A DNA stretch of 64,000 nucleotides from Oceanospirillum sp048265165 (GTDB lineage: Bacteria > Pseudomonadota > Gammaproteobacteria > Pseudomonadales > Halomonadaceae): positions 310,001-374,000 of the forward strand of contig NZ_JBLXCD010000002.1 in the NCBI RefSeq assembly GCF_048265165.1, in the 5' to 3' direction. The translations under genes and the position numbers were made by a program. The notes under the pieces are model-generated. The model saw only the letters and a list, made by a program, of their open reading frames with translations, was not told the origin of the DNA and made no database searches. How positions within the stretch are numbered: the first letter of the stretch is position 1; every line of letters starts with the position of its first letter. This document shows positions 42,004 to 50,470 of the stretch, piece by piece.

Positions 42004-43198
42004 GGAAAACGCGAACCACCAGAGATTTCAGATAAGCGGTCTCCGGAATCGCCGGATGCACCGGATGATCCGCCCCCTGGTGTCCCTGCTCAAGAATCTG
42101 AGCCTGACGATCCACATGGCGAGAGGTACTGCGTACGATATCGATCAGGCGATCATAAGCCAGATGCATCGAACAGGAAGCCGAGATCAGAATGGCATCT
42201 TTCTCCAGCAGGCGCATCGCCAGCTGATTGATACGCTGATAGGCCAGCTCACCATTTTTGATATCTTTGCGGCGTTTGATAAAGGCGGGTGGGTCGAGCA
42301 CGATCACATCAAAACGCTCACCTTCCTGAATCAGCTGTTTCAGCGCTTCAAAAGCATCCCCCAGCATGGTTTCAACTTTGTCGCTGACACCGTTCAGACT
42401 GGCGTTTTTCTCCACTTCATCTAATGCCGTTTCTGAGGCATCAACACAAAGTACAGAACTTGCGCCAGCCGCTGCGGCCTGCACACCCCAACCACCCACA
42501 TAACTGAACAGATCCAGTACTTTTTTGCCTTTGCAGTAGTGCTGCAGACGGGCACGATTCATACGGTGATCGTAGAACCAACCAGTTTTCTGGCCACTTA
42601 GAATCGGCACATGGAATTTAACGCCGTTCTCTTCCAGATAAACCTCATCCGGCAGAGTGCCACGGGCAACACGGGTTTCTTCTACCAAGCCTTCCAGCTT
42701 GCGCATGCCGCCATCATTGCGCAACACAATCGCCTGGGGCTTAAGCACTTTCTCCAACGCATCCAGAATATCGTCTTCCAGCACCTGCATACCGGCAGTA
42801 TTCAGCTGTACCGAAAGCACATCACCAAAACGATCCACCACCAGACCCGGTAACAGATCACTTTCACCGTAAACCAGACGATAATGAGGCGTCGGGAACG
42901 CTAGTTCACGCAGACCTAAAGCAATTTTGAGACGATGCACAAGCAAGGACTTGTCCAGCACCTGTTCAGGGTTCTGGCTGATCATACGGGCACAGATCAG
43001 GGTCTGCGGATTGATATACGCGGTTCCCAACACCTTGCCGTTATAGCCCTCAACAATAACCTGCTGACCAGAGGTGTAGTTACGCAGTGGAGAAATATTG
43101 GTATCCACCTCGTTACTGTACAGCCAAATATGGCCGGCACGGATACGGCGCTCGGCATTTTTACGCAGACGCAGGGTGGCTAAAGGGCTTGCTGACAT
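41996..43198 (-). CDS. rlmI: 23S rRNA (cytosine-1962-C5)-methyltransferase RlmI-like
   Basis: A 400-residue class I SAM-dependent RNA methyltransferase. The N-terminal PUA domain (1-75) includes RIRAGHIWLYSNEVD. The SAM-binding core has DLFSYVGGWGVQAAAAGA, and the catalytic region has VLDPPAFIKRRKD and SASCSMH, the Cys being the expected nucleophile-side residue. Length and layout match RlmI (396 residues in E. coli), which modifies C1962 of 23S rRNA. Confidence 0.9.
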   Translation of the reverse strand: MSASPLATLRLRKNAERRIRAGHIWLYSNEVDTNISPLRNYTSGQQVIVEGYNGKVLGTAYINPQTLICARMISQNPEQVLDKSLLVHRLKIALGLRELAFPTPHYRLVYGESDLLPGLVVDRFGDVLSVQLNTAGMQVLEDDILDALEKVLKPQAIVLRNDGGMRKLEGLVEETRVARGTLPDEVYLEENGVKFHVPILSGQKTGWFYDHRMNRARLQHYCKGKKVLDLFSYVGGWGVQAAAAGASSVLCVDASETALDEVEKNASLNGVSDKVETMLGDAFEALKQLIQEGERFDVIVLDPPAFIKRRKDIKNGELAYQRINQLAMRLLEKDAILISASCSMHLAYDRLIDIVRSTSRHVDRQAQILEQGHQGADHPVHPAIPETAYLKSLVVRVFRD

Positions 43199-43263
43199 GG
43201 TGTTTTTCTCACTGACACAGGGATTGAGATATCGGGTATCGATTGTAGGCGCGCATTATAACC

Positions 43264-43293
43264 AAAACAGGGAGGGTTTCCCCTGCCTGTTTT
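43264..43293 (-). terminator. Terminator between the YcxB-like gene and rlmI
   Basis: AAAACAGG and CCTGTTTT enclose a second stem AGGG/CCCT with a four-base loop and a single unpaired base on each side, ending in four T on the minus strand, 35 bases after the YcxB-like stop. Confidence 0.7.
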
Positions 43294-43327
43294 ACCCTGC
43301 TCTCCGCCGGAAGCGAAAAAATCAGAC

Positions 43328-43852
43328 TTATTGAGCGTCTGATTTATCCGCAAAAGCACCAGCTTTTCGCTCGCAAAGTGCGGCAAAGCGCTCGCAGGAC
43401 TCATCATCTGCAAAAGCAGCCAAAGGAACCCAGATATAATTTACGCCACGGTATAACAGAAAGCCCCTAGGCGTACGAACCACTTTAGAGATATCACCCC
43501 AGCCAAACTGGCCTTCTGTTTTATCGCCGGTTTTTGCGCTGACACCGTCATCATCAATCAGCAGACTGATCTGCTGATCTTTCTGGTCGCTTTTCTGAAA
43601 GCGGTTTAGCAGCAGTTTTCTGTGCATACGACCGCGAATCAGAAACCAGTAAACCGCCAGTACCAGTGCCATAGAGTCTGCAGGCTGGAAACCACGCTCA
43701 AACATCATAAATACGCTCAGCAGAATCAGAGCACCAACCACAAGAGTGACGATCTTATCTTTCGTATTCGCCGCGCCAAGCTTGGTGTGCTCATCGCTGG
43801 CTTCCAGATAAACCTGCTCACTCCACAGGTATTTAATTTCAATGGCGGACAT
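43328..43852 (-). CDS. YcxB-like domain membrane protein
   Basis: A 174-residue protein with two membrane helices (about residues 34-52 and 60-76) followed by a YcxB-type soluble domain: SLLIDDDGVSAKTGD, FGWGDISKVVRTPRGFLLYRG and WVPLAAF follow the family pattern. The ATG at 43852 has AGGAGACGTC before it. Function unknown. It lies between rlmI and the ubiquinone genes. Confidence 0.75.
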   Translation of the reverse strand: MSAIEIKYLWSEQVYLEASDEHTKLGAANTKDKIVTLVVGALILLSVFMMFERGFQPADSMALVLAVYWFLIRGRMHRKLLLNRFQKSDQKDQQISLLIDDDGVSAKTGDKTEGQFGWGDISKVVRTPRGFLLYRGVNYIWVPLAAFADDESCERFAALCERKAGAFADKSDAQ

Positions 43853-43950
43853 GACGTCTCCTGTCAAAAATTTCATGGGATAATTAACGGCTATCTGACT
43901 GTATTTAGTGTTCGAGGTTCATTTCTTACACCATCGCAACAGGTCGGTCA

Positions 43951-45240
43951 TCAGGCCAGATGTACCTGAGCATTACGCGGCAGCCCATCCCGCTCACCCA
44001 GCGCCTGCCGCAGCAGCTGTTTCTTCACCGAGGGTGTATTATTTACCAGGCTCATACCCGTATTGCGCAACCAGCGCAGAGGCAGTGGCACCGGGCCATA
44101 CAGTCGTTTGAAACCTTCCATCAGCGCCATCATTTTCAGGTTGTCCGGCATACGTCGACGCTGATATTTGCCCAGCGTCTGCTCAATACCCAGCGGTTGT
44201 TTGCGCTGCCAAGCAGCGGTCAGCTCTTCCACCAGCGTTGCAGCATCCAGCAAGCCAAGATTTACACCCTGTCCCGCAAGAGGGTGAATGGTGTGGGCGG
44301 CATCGCCGGCCAGCACTAGCCCCGGCTGCCAGTAGCGTTTGGCGTGACGTTGGCGCAGCGGGAAACTGTAGCGCGGATCACAGCTGATCACCCGGCCTAG
44401 TTTATGCTCAAAATGCAGCGACAACTCAGAGCAAAAATCCGTCGCATCCAGAGACATTAGACGAGCAGATTCCTCCGGTGTGGTCGACCAGACGATAGAG
44501 CAATAATGATCATCCCCTGAAACGGTCACCGGCAACAAGGCTAAAGGCCCGGTTGGCATAAAGCGCTGCCAGCAGGTGCCGCCATGGGGTTGCTCTGATT
44601 TAATCGTGGAGACAATGGCTTCGTGGCCATAATCCCACTCACGGGTTTCAAAACCACCCCACTCACGCAGGCAGGACCGGGCTCCGTCTGCAGCAACAAT
44701 CAACCCTGCCTGTAACACCCGGCCATCCTGAAGATAAACCTGACGCTGAACATCGCCGGGCTTTGCTTTATTTTCCAACCCTGGGCTGATGCCTTCAATT
44801 CGTATTCCGCAGTGCCAGTGGATATTATCGTAGGATTTACTCTGGGCAACGAGGGCGGTCTGGGTAACGCTGTTCTCAACGATATGACCGATATTTTCTG
44901 CAAAAACATCATCACAGTTGAACTCGATATGTCCGGTGCCATCTGCTTCCCAGACTTTCATCTGCTGGTAAGACGTCACCCGTTTTTGCTGCATACAATG
45001 CCATACGTTCAGGCTATCCAAAAACAGGCGGGAGGCTTCGGTTAGTGCACTGACACGGGGATCCACGCTCTCAGGGTTCCAGAAGGGTTCCTGATCCGCG
45101 GCTTCCAGAATTGCGATCTTCATTCCCGTTGCGGCGACACCACAGGCGATGGCAGCGCCAACCATACCCCCACCAACAATAATCAGATCGTATAGCTGCA
45201 GATTGTCTGCTGCACAGGCTTGCGTTTGGCGATCGATCAT
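43951..45240 (-). CDS. ubiI: Ubiquinone biosynthesis FAD monooxygenase, UbiI/VisC type
   Basis: FAD-dependent aromatic hydroxylase of the UbiH/UbiF/UbiI family, 429 residues. FAD motifs are LIIVGGGMVGAAIACG near residue 19, the DG motif AADGARSCLREWGG, and GDAAHTIHPLAGQGVNLGLLDA. Position as the last gene of the ygfB-pepP-ubiH operon is that of ubiI/visC in E. coli and Pseudomonas, where UbiI hydroxylates C5 of the ring. UbiF function (C6) cannot be excluded from sequence alone. Its ATG overlaps the ubiH stop (TGATG) with AGGAG upstream. Confidence 0.87.
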   Translation of the reverse strand: MIDRQTQACAADNLQLYDLIIVGGGMVGAAIACGVAATGMKIAILEAADQEPFWNPESVDPRVSALTEASRLFLDSLNVWHCMQQKRVTSYQQMKVWEADGTGHIEFNCDDVFAENIGHIVENSVTQTALVAQSKSYDNIHWHCGIRIEGISPGLENKAKPGDVQRQVYLQDGRVLQAGLIVAADGARSCLREWGGFETREWDYGHEAIVSTIKSEQPHGGTCWQRFMPTGPLALLPVTVSGDDHYCSIVWSTTPEESARLMSLDATDFCSELSLHFEHKLGRVISCDPRYSFPLRQRHAKRYWQPGLVLAGDAAHTIHPLAGQGVNLGLLDAATLVEELTAAWQRKQPLGIEQTLGKYQRRRMPDNLKMMALMEGFKRLYGPVPLPLRWLRNTGMSLVNNTPSVKKQLLRQALGERDGLPRNAQVHLA

Positions 45241-46616
45241 CAGACTTCTCCTGACGGTGTTGTTATGGGGTTATGATAAGCAGCATTCTGTTCTGGCTCA
45301 GGGGCCTCAAGCGGCTCGGTAAGTGGATAGAGTCGCACGGAGGAGCCACCAATCCCCATCGCCTGACGGGCAAACCAGCGTTTGGCTGGTTTCAGTCGAT
45401 CCAGTAGCATCAGGCCTCCGGCTCTCAAATGTCCCAGCACCGGATTAGCATTGGCGAACAGGCGTATCAGACCATCACTGAAGCCGATCACGGCATCCTG
45501 ATCCGACTCCCGGCGCTGCTGATAACGCTGCAGAGTTGAAAGGCTACCCAGTGCTTCACCCTGATTCGCCGCCTCATTCAGCACTCCAGCCAGCTCAGCA
45601 ACACCTCTTAACGCCAGGTTATAGCCCTGCCCCGCCACCGGGTGCATATAGTGGGCTGCATTTCCCAAAACAGCCAAGCCGGGACGCACCTGTTCAGTGG
45701 CACGAATCAGTGTCAGCGGATACTGGTGCCGCGCTCCAATACGTTCGATATCCCCCAGGCGCGGGCCAAACAGTTGTAACAGCTTGCGCTTGAAATCTGC
45801 CTCTGAAAGCTCGCTCACCTCATCCATCTGCTCAGCAGACACCGTCCAAACCAGTGCGACATCTTTTGCCTCCGGTAAGGGCAGCCAAGCCATAGGCCCG
45901 TCTGCGGTAAAGCGCTCAAATGCCCAGTTTTCATGGGGCTGGCTCATGGTGAGGTTACAGACAATGGCACACTGGTCATATGGGCGGACATGGTCGACAA
46001 TATTCAGCTGTTGCTTTAGCCCCGATTGGCCACCGTCTGCCAAAACCACAAGCCCAGCCTCTATCTGATGCTCGCTACCGTCATCACTACGGCTTAGGGT
46101 CAGCCGGTGCTTCTCGGCATTAATGTCAAAGCCGGTCACTTTAAACGGGCAGAACCATTCAACATGCTGCGCCTGCTTAACACCGCTGAGTAGTATCTGC
46201 CCCAGGGCGATATTCGGTGCGACATAGCCCAGCGCATCCACATGATGATCTGCCGCATTCAACCGGGTAGCTCCCAGATGGCCTTTGTCAGAAACATGGA
46301 TTTTTCGGATTGGTGCCACATGGGGTTCCAGCTGCTGCCAGAGTCCGATCTGCTCATAGATATGCCGTGTTCCCCAGGAGAGCGCCGTTGAGCGGGCATC
46401 GTAACTGGTTTTGATATCGGTGGGTGTCGCATCAGCGTCTGCTGGGCTATGGGAAGCAGCTACAGCCTCAACCACAGCAATCGACCAGTTATGCTCACGG
46501 GCAAAACCTTCCAGTGCGCAGGCGAGACTCGCTCCCACTAAACCACCACCGATAATGGCAATATCGTAGGCGGGTATCTGACGGGCTTCCTGGGAAGCTG
46601 AAACGGCTGTTGTCAC
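45240..46616 (-). CDS. ubiH: 2-octaprenyl-6-methoxyphenol hydroxylase (UbiH)
   Basis: FAD-dependent hydroxylase of ubiquinone synthesis, 458 residues. Motifs are IAIIGGGLVGASLACALEG (about residue 18), VLADGGQSGLKQQL and VLGNAAHYMHPVAGQGYNLALR; the Asn in GNAAH is typical of UbiH rather than UbiI. The start is a GTG at 46616 with AGGAG 7 bases upstream. A longer in-frame reading overlaps pepP and has no ribosome site. Lies between pepP and ubiI, as in E. coli. Confidence 0.93.
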   Translation of the reverse strand: MTTAVSASQEARQIPAYDIAIIGGGLVGASLACALEGFAREHNWSIAVVEAVAASHSPADADATPTDIKTSYDARSTALSWGTRHIYEQIGLWQQLEPHVAPIRKIHVSDKGHLGATRLNAADHHVDALGYVAPNIALGQILLSGVKQAQHVEWFCPFKVTGFDINAEKHRLTLSRSDDGSEHQIEAGLVVLADGGQSGLKQQLNIVDHVRPYDQCAIVCNLTMSQPHENWAFERFTADGPMAWLPLPEAKDVALVWTVSAEQMDEVSELSEADFKRKLLQLFGPRLGDIERIGARHQYPLTLIRATEQVRPGLAVLGNAAHYMHPVAGQGYNLALRGVAELAGVLNEAANQGEALGSLSTLQRYQQRRESDQDAVIGFSDGLIRLFANANPVLGHLRAGGLMLLDRLKPAKRWFARQAMGIGGSSVRLYPLTEPLEAPEPEQNAAYHNPITTPSGEV

Positions 46617-46656
46617 CGGTTGTCTCCTGTATATGACCTGTTTCGGGTCGTATTCG

Positions 46657-48093
46657 CTATACGGCCAGCCCAACGCCCTGACCGGTCATAAGTGCTTCAA
46701 TTTCTGCAATATTTTTTGGCACACCCGAGGTAATCACCTCAGGGCCTGATTCAGTAACGATAACGTTATCTTCAATACGGATGCCAATTCCGCGCCAGTG
46801 CGCGTCTACAGTGTCATCGTCATGGGCAACGTAAAGCCCAGGCTCGACGGTCAGCACCATACCCGCCTCAAGCGGCCGTGACTGACCATCAATCTTGTAG
46901 CGCCCTGCATCATGCACATCAATCCCGAGCCAATGACTGGTACCATGCATAAAGAAACGACGATAGCTTTCCGATTCGATCACTTCATCCAACGTTCCGG
47001 TCAGAAGCCCTAGGTCCAGCAGCCCCTGGCAGAGTACATTCAGGGCAGCGCGGTGTGGTGCATGACAATCCAGACCCACTTGCACCTGATCAATGGCGGC
47101 ATACTGAGCCTCGAGAACAACCTGATAGAGCGCAGCCTGCTCCGGGTTAAACTTGCCGGAAATCGGGAATGTCCGGGTAATATCTGCGGCATAATGCTCC
47201 AGCTCACAGCCGGCATCAACCAGAACCAAATCTCCCGCCTGCAGAGGCTGACTATTTTCCACATAATGCAGAATGCAGGCATTGGCACCACCACCGACAA
47301 TGGTGTTATAAGCCGGGGCACGGCTTCCTGACCGCATAAAGTGATAGAGGTATTCAGCTTCCAGCTGGTACTCCATCATGCCCGGTTCGCATACACGCAT
47401 CGCTCTGCTATGGGCCTCAGCAGAGATATCTGCTGCCACTCGCATCACCTCAAGCTCAGCGTCACTTTTAAACAAGCGCATCTCGTGGATCAACGGCAAC
47501 AGATTATGCTGTTGCTCCGGTGCGATTGCCCCCATACGGGCCTTCTGACGCAACTGCTGACACCCGTCATTGATACGGCGGCTCAGTGCATCATCGCCCT
47601 GCATCGGATAAAACAGGTGTTGCGCACCGTTAAGCAGCTCTGGCAACCGGGTATCCAGCTGACCCAGTGTGTAAGCCTCGCTTATTCCGTAATCTTTTTT
47701 TGCCGCATCCTGGCCAATACGAAAGCCGGTCCAGACTTCCTGTGCCCTGTCTTTTGGCAACGAAAACAGATGACTGTCGCCATCCTGATGGCCCGGAGTC
47801 AAAATCAGCCAGGCATCTTCTTCAGCAAAGCCCGTCAGGTAGTAAAAATCACTATTCTGGCGAAAGGCGTAATCGGCATCGTTATTGCGATAACGTATTT
47901 CGGCCCCCGGCAAAACCGCAACACTGCCTTCCGGCAGCTGATCCATCAGGCGCTGCCGTCTTTGAGCATACTCTTCAGCGGGAATAGCATACGTTTCCTT
48001 TGCAGCAGTGATATTGCGGTTTATCAAAGCTTTTTCAGTCAGGCTGGCTCCAGCCTGGGGCAGCTTCTGCCGGGTACTGCTTACTTGCGTCAT
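46657..48093 (-). CDS. pepP: Xaa-Pro aminopeptidase
   Basis: Dimanganese peptidase that removes N-terminal residues preceding proline. It has 478 residues; E. coli PepP has 441. The five metal ligands are in DAGCELEHYAADITRTFP (two Asp), GTSHWLGIDVHD (His), VEPGLY (Glu) and IRIEDN (Glu). The extra ~35 residues are at the N-terminus, but AGGAGTCGAT before the ATG supports this start. Part of the ygfB-pepP-ubiH-ubiI cluster. Confidence 0.96.
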   Translation of the reverse strand: MTQVSSTRQKLPQAGASLTEKALINRNITAAKETYAIPAEEYAQRRQRLMDQLPEGSVAVLPGAEIRYRNNDADYAFRQNSDFYYLTGFAEEDAWLILTPGHQDGDSHLFSLPKDRAQEVWTGFRIGQDAAKKDYGISEAYTLGQLDTRLPELLNGAQHLFYPMQGDDALSRRINDGCQQLRQKARMGAIAPEQQHNLLPLIHEMRLFKSDAELEVMRVAADISAEAHSRAMRVCEPGMMEYQLEAEYLYHFMRSGSRAPAYNTIVGGGANACILHYVENSQPLQAGDLVLVDAGCELEHYAADITRTFPISGKFNPEQAALYQVVLEAQYAAIDQVQVGLDCHAPHRAALNVLCQGLLDLGLLTGTLDEVIESESYRRFFMHGTSHWLGIDVHDAGRYKIDGQSRPLEAGMVLTVEPGLYVAHDDDTVDAHWRGIGIRIEDNVIVTESGPEVITSGVPKNIAEIEALMTGQGVGLAV

Positions 48094-48208
48094 ATCGACT
48101 CCTGTTATTCAACGTCTGAGATCAGCTGCTCTCTGGACTTAATGTGCGGCACGTTATCAATACGGTGACAGTAACTAAACGGTGTAATACCAGCGAAGAC
48201 TATAAAAT

Positions 48209-48811
48209 CTATTGCAGTGTCTTCGCTTCCTGAGCAGCCTCATCTAGTTGAGGAGCCGTTGGGTTACACTCCGTATAAAGCATCATGGCCGTCATACGGA
48301 CGTATTCACTGACAGCAAACAGATCCTTTTCATTTTGCTCATCATCGTCCAATGGCTCGCTCATTTCTGCAATCTGCTCCAGATCCTGCAGGGCTTCTTT
48401 CAGGTCTGTAGACAGCTTACCTTCCTTAAAGGTCTGGTTATCACCAAGCGCCGAAAGGAATCCTTCACACCACTCCAGCAACGTTTGCATGCGTTCATTC
48501 AGCGAGAAGTCTTCATCGGCAATCAGTAACTTAAAGCCCAGATCCTGATCTTTAATACCTGCTTCCGTTTGTTCAAGCAATTCAGCCAGTTCTACTTTAG
48601 ACTCATCGCTATCCAGTTCAGCCACATCCATAAACTGCATCGCCTGACGTAACCAGGTGTCCAGGTCCGGTATCTGTCCGGCACAAAGCTGACCGCAGAG
48701 ATCGCCATGCAGCTCGGCTGGAGCATGCAAACAACCGTGGCGTAAAAACAGATCACTGATTCGGGCAAAAACGGGTTGTTGAATTTCGGTTTGCTGTTGA
48801 ACATCTGTCAT
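48209..48811 (-). CDS. ygfB: YgfB/YecA family (UPF0149) protein
   Basis: A 200-residue helical UPF0149 protein. Family features are the start region ISDLFLRHGCLHAPAELHGDLCG and CEGFLSALGDN, the conserved W-C-x-GFL core. YgfB in Pseudomonas influences antibiotic resistance gene expression, but its general role is unclear. The ATG at 48811 gives the family's usual start; an upstream frame adds 25 unrelated residues. First gene of the pepP-ubi operon and divergent from the zapA pair. Confidence 0.9.
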   Translation of the reverse strand: MTDVQQQTEIQQPVFARISDLFLRHGCLHAPAELHGDLCGQLCAGQIPDLDTWLRQAMQFMDVAELDSDESKVELAELLEQTEAGIKDQDLGFKLLIADEDFSLNERMQTLLEWCEGFLSALGDNQTFKEGKLSTDLKEALQDLEQIAEMSEPLDDDEQNEKDLFAVSEYVRMTAMMLYTECNPTAPQLDEAAQEAKTLQ

Positions 48812-49016
48812 AGGGGGGCCTTTCTCCGGCAAGTACTTTAATAAAAAATCAGTAAATCCGGCCCCAATAACAGAGAACCGGTTCACGAATCACTGGATTA
48901 CAGTCTATTTTGACGAGAAAAAGCTCATTTGTCAGGAAGTTAGTATTCATTCACGTCAATTGACCAGTTACAATCGCAGATCTATAGTACGGGTATCCTC
49001 AGCTAAAGATAATTTT

Positions 49017-49229
49017 ATGGACACTGACGATTTAGATCAGTTGGAAAAACAGATACATGAGCTGCTTTTAATTTGCGTTGATCTGCGCAAGGAGAATGAG
49101 CGACTCAAAAATACGGTTAGCCAACAGACCACAGAACTGGAAGCCCTGACGCAAGAGCGTCAGGCCACGGAAGAGAAAGTCAGTTATCTTTTAACCCGCT
49201 TAGGGCCATCGGAGCCACAAGATGAGTGA
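49017..49229 (+). CDS. TIGR02449-type short coiled-coil protein upstream of zapA
   Basis: A 70-residue coiled coil (LEKQIHELLLICVDLRKENERL, read in heptads, then LEALTQERQATEEKVSYLL) of the family commonly encoded just before zapA in gammaproteobacteria. It ends LTRLGPSEPQDE and its stop overlaps the zapA start by 8 bases. No clear ribosome site is present before the ATG at 49017. Cell-division function is inferred from context only. Confidence 0.82.
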   Translation: MDTDDLDQLEKQIHELLLICVDLRKENERLKNTVSQQTTELEALTQERQATEEKVSYLLTRLGPSEPQDE

Positions 49230-49545
49230 AACACAGAGCAGTCAAACCGTCGAAGTTAAAATTCTCGAACGTAGTTATGTGGTCGGCTGCCCCGATGATA
49301 AACAGAACGACCTGATCAACTCGGCCAAATATCTTGATCGCAAAATGCGTGAGATTCGCGATAGCGGTAAAGTGATCGGCACAGAGCGTATTGCTATTAT
49401 GGCAGCCCTGAATATCGCCTATGAGATGTTGCACGACTCTCGGGAAGGCGACGACTCACAGGAACAGGTTCAGCGTATTAATGAAAAGCTCTCCGCCGCC
49501 ATTCAGGCTCTTCGCCAGGATGATAAAGATAGCAACGCCGCCTGA
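49222..49545 (+). CDS. zapA: Cell division protein ZapA
   Basis: Stabilises and cross-links FtsZ filaments. It has 107 residues. The N-terminal part VEVKILERSYVVGCPDDKQNDL is the ZapA signature (split as VKILERSYVVGCP and DDKQNDLINSA), followed by LDRKMREIRDSG and a C-terminal coiled coil. Followed directly by the 6S RNA gene, as in E. coli and Pseudomonas. Confidence 0.95.
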   Translation: MSETQSSQTVEVKILERSYVVGCPDDKQNDLINSAKYLDRKMREIRDSGKVIGTERIAIMAALNIAYEMLHDSREGDDSQEQVQRINEKLSAAIQALRQDDKDSNAA

Positions 49546-49576
49546 TTTTTTTTATTGCCTGCGTTATACTCTTTCC

Positions 49577-49757
49577 CTGATTCCTGGGGTGTTCGCCAGC
49601 TGTTAACGTCCTCGAGCCTAATTACAAACCCAGGGAATCATCCGTGAGTACCCGTGTGCATGTCCGCGCGACGGAAAGCCTTAGGTACTTCGATGATTAC
49701 CCACCTTGAACCTAATTGGTTCAAGGGCAACGGCAGCAGCGGCACTCTGGGGCTTTA
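49577..49757 (+). ncRNA. ssrS: 6S RNA
   Basis: Regulatory RNA that binds the sigma-70 RNA polymerase holoenzyme. It lies between zapA and fau, its conserved location. TATACT at 49565-49570 is the promoter -10. The 5' part has CCTGGGGTGTTCGCCAG, and the 3' part has CACCTTGAACC then GGTTCAAGGGCAACGGCAGC, matching the conserved 3' strand of 6S. The ends pair (TGGGGTG with CACTCTGG region). Ends are estimated to within about 10 bases. Confidence 0.88.
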
Positions 49758-49803
49758 TCACCCTCTCTTTCCAAAATTTCCCCAAGCCTATTCCGGTCTG
49801 ACG

Positions 49804-50451
49804 ATGACAGCGACCTCTTCACCATCACCCGATATGTCACCTGAATCCCTGACACTGAGCCGAACTCAGCTTCGTCGCGAGATGCGTCAACGACGCCGCG
49901 CCCTGAGTGTTGTTGAACAGAAAAAAGCAGCGGCACGCCTGAAAGCCCAGGTACTGGCACTGCCGGAATTTCTGCAGGCAAAACGAATTGCACTCTATCT
50001 GCCTAATGATGGCGAGATCGACCCGACACAACTGATTGAACAGGCACGGAAAATGGGCAAGGTTTGTTACCTGCCGGTACTGCAACCTTTGGTAGAAAAC
50101 CGCCTGTGGTTTGTTCGCTTTGATCATAAAACACCGATGACCCATAACCGATTCGGAATCCCGGAGCCAAAACTGAAGGGTTTTGCGGATAAAAAACGCA
50201 ACCGCTGCCGACCGGAAGACCTAGATCTGGTGCTATTCCCTCTGGTCGCATTTGATGAGCAGGGCGGGCGTATGGGTATGGGAGGTGGCTTTTATGACCG
50301 CACCTTTGCCTTCACCCGCCACAGAAAGTTTGCCAAACCAGCGGTGATAGGCTTAGCTCACGAATGCCAGAAAGCTGATGATTTGCCCATTGCTGACTGG
50401 GATATTCCGCTACAGGCTATCGCAAGTGATCAAGGTGTTTATCGGGCGTAA
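49804..50451 (+). CDS. fau: 5-formyltetrahydrofolate cyclo-ligase
   Basis: Converts 5-formyl-THF to 5,10-methenyl-THF with ATP. It has 215 residues. The N-terminal RREMRQRRRALS and the binding motif LVLFPLVAFDEQGGRMGMGGGFYDR (read as FDEQGGRMGMGGGFYDR) are complete. E. coli ygfA also follows zapA-ssrS. The open frame extends upstream to 49654 but that part lies inside the 6S RNA, so the ATG at 49804 (or 49831) is preferred. Confidence 0.93.
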   Translation: MTATSSPSPDMSPESLTLSRTQLRREMRQRRRALSVVEQKKAAARLKAQVLALPEFLQAKRIALYLPNDGEIDPTQLIEQARKMGKVCYLPVLQPLVENRLWFVRFDHKTPMTHNRFGIPEPKLKGFADKKRNRCRPEDLDLVLFPLVAFDEQGGRMGMGGGFYDRTFAFTRHRKFAKPAVIGLAHECQKADDLPIADWDIPLQAIASDQGVYRA

Positions 50452-50470
50452 CAACTCATAAACGCTCCTT

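Noticed and set aside
49654..49803. N-terminal 50 residues of the longest fau reading frame
   Set aside because: The segment coincides with conserved 6S RNA sequence and does not resemble 5-formyl-THF cyclo-ligase.
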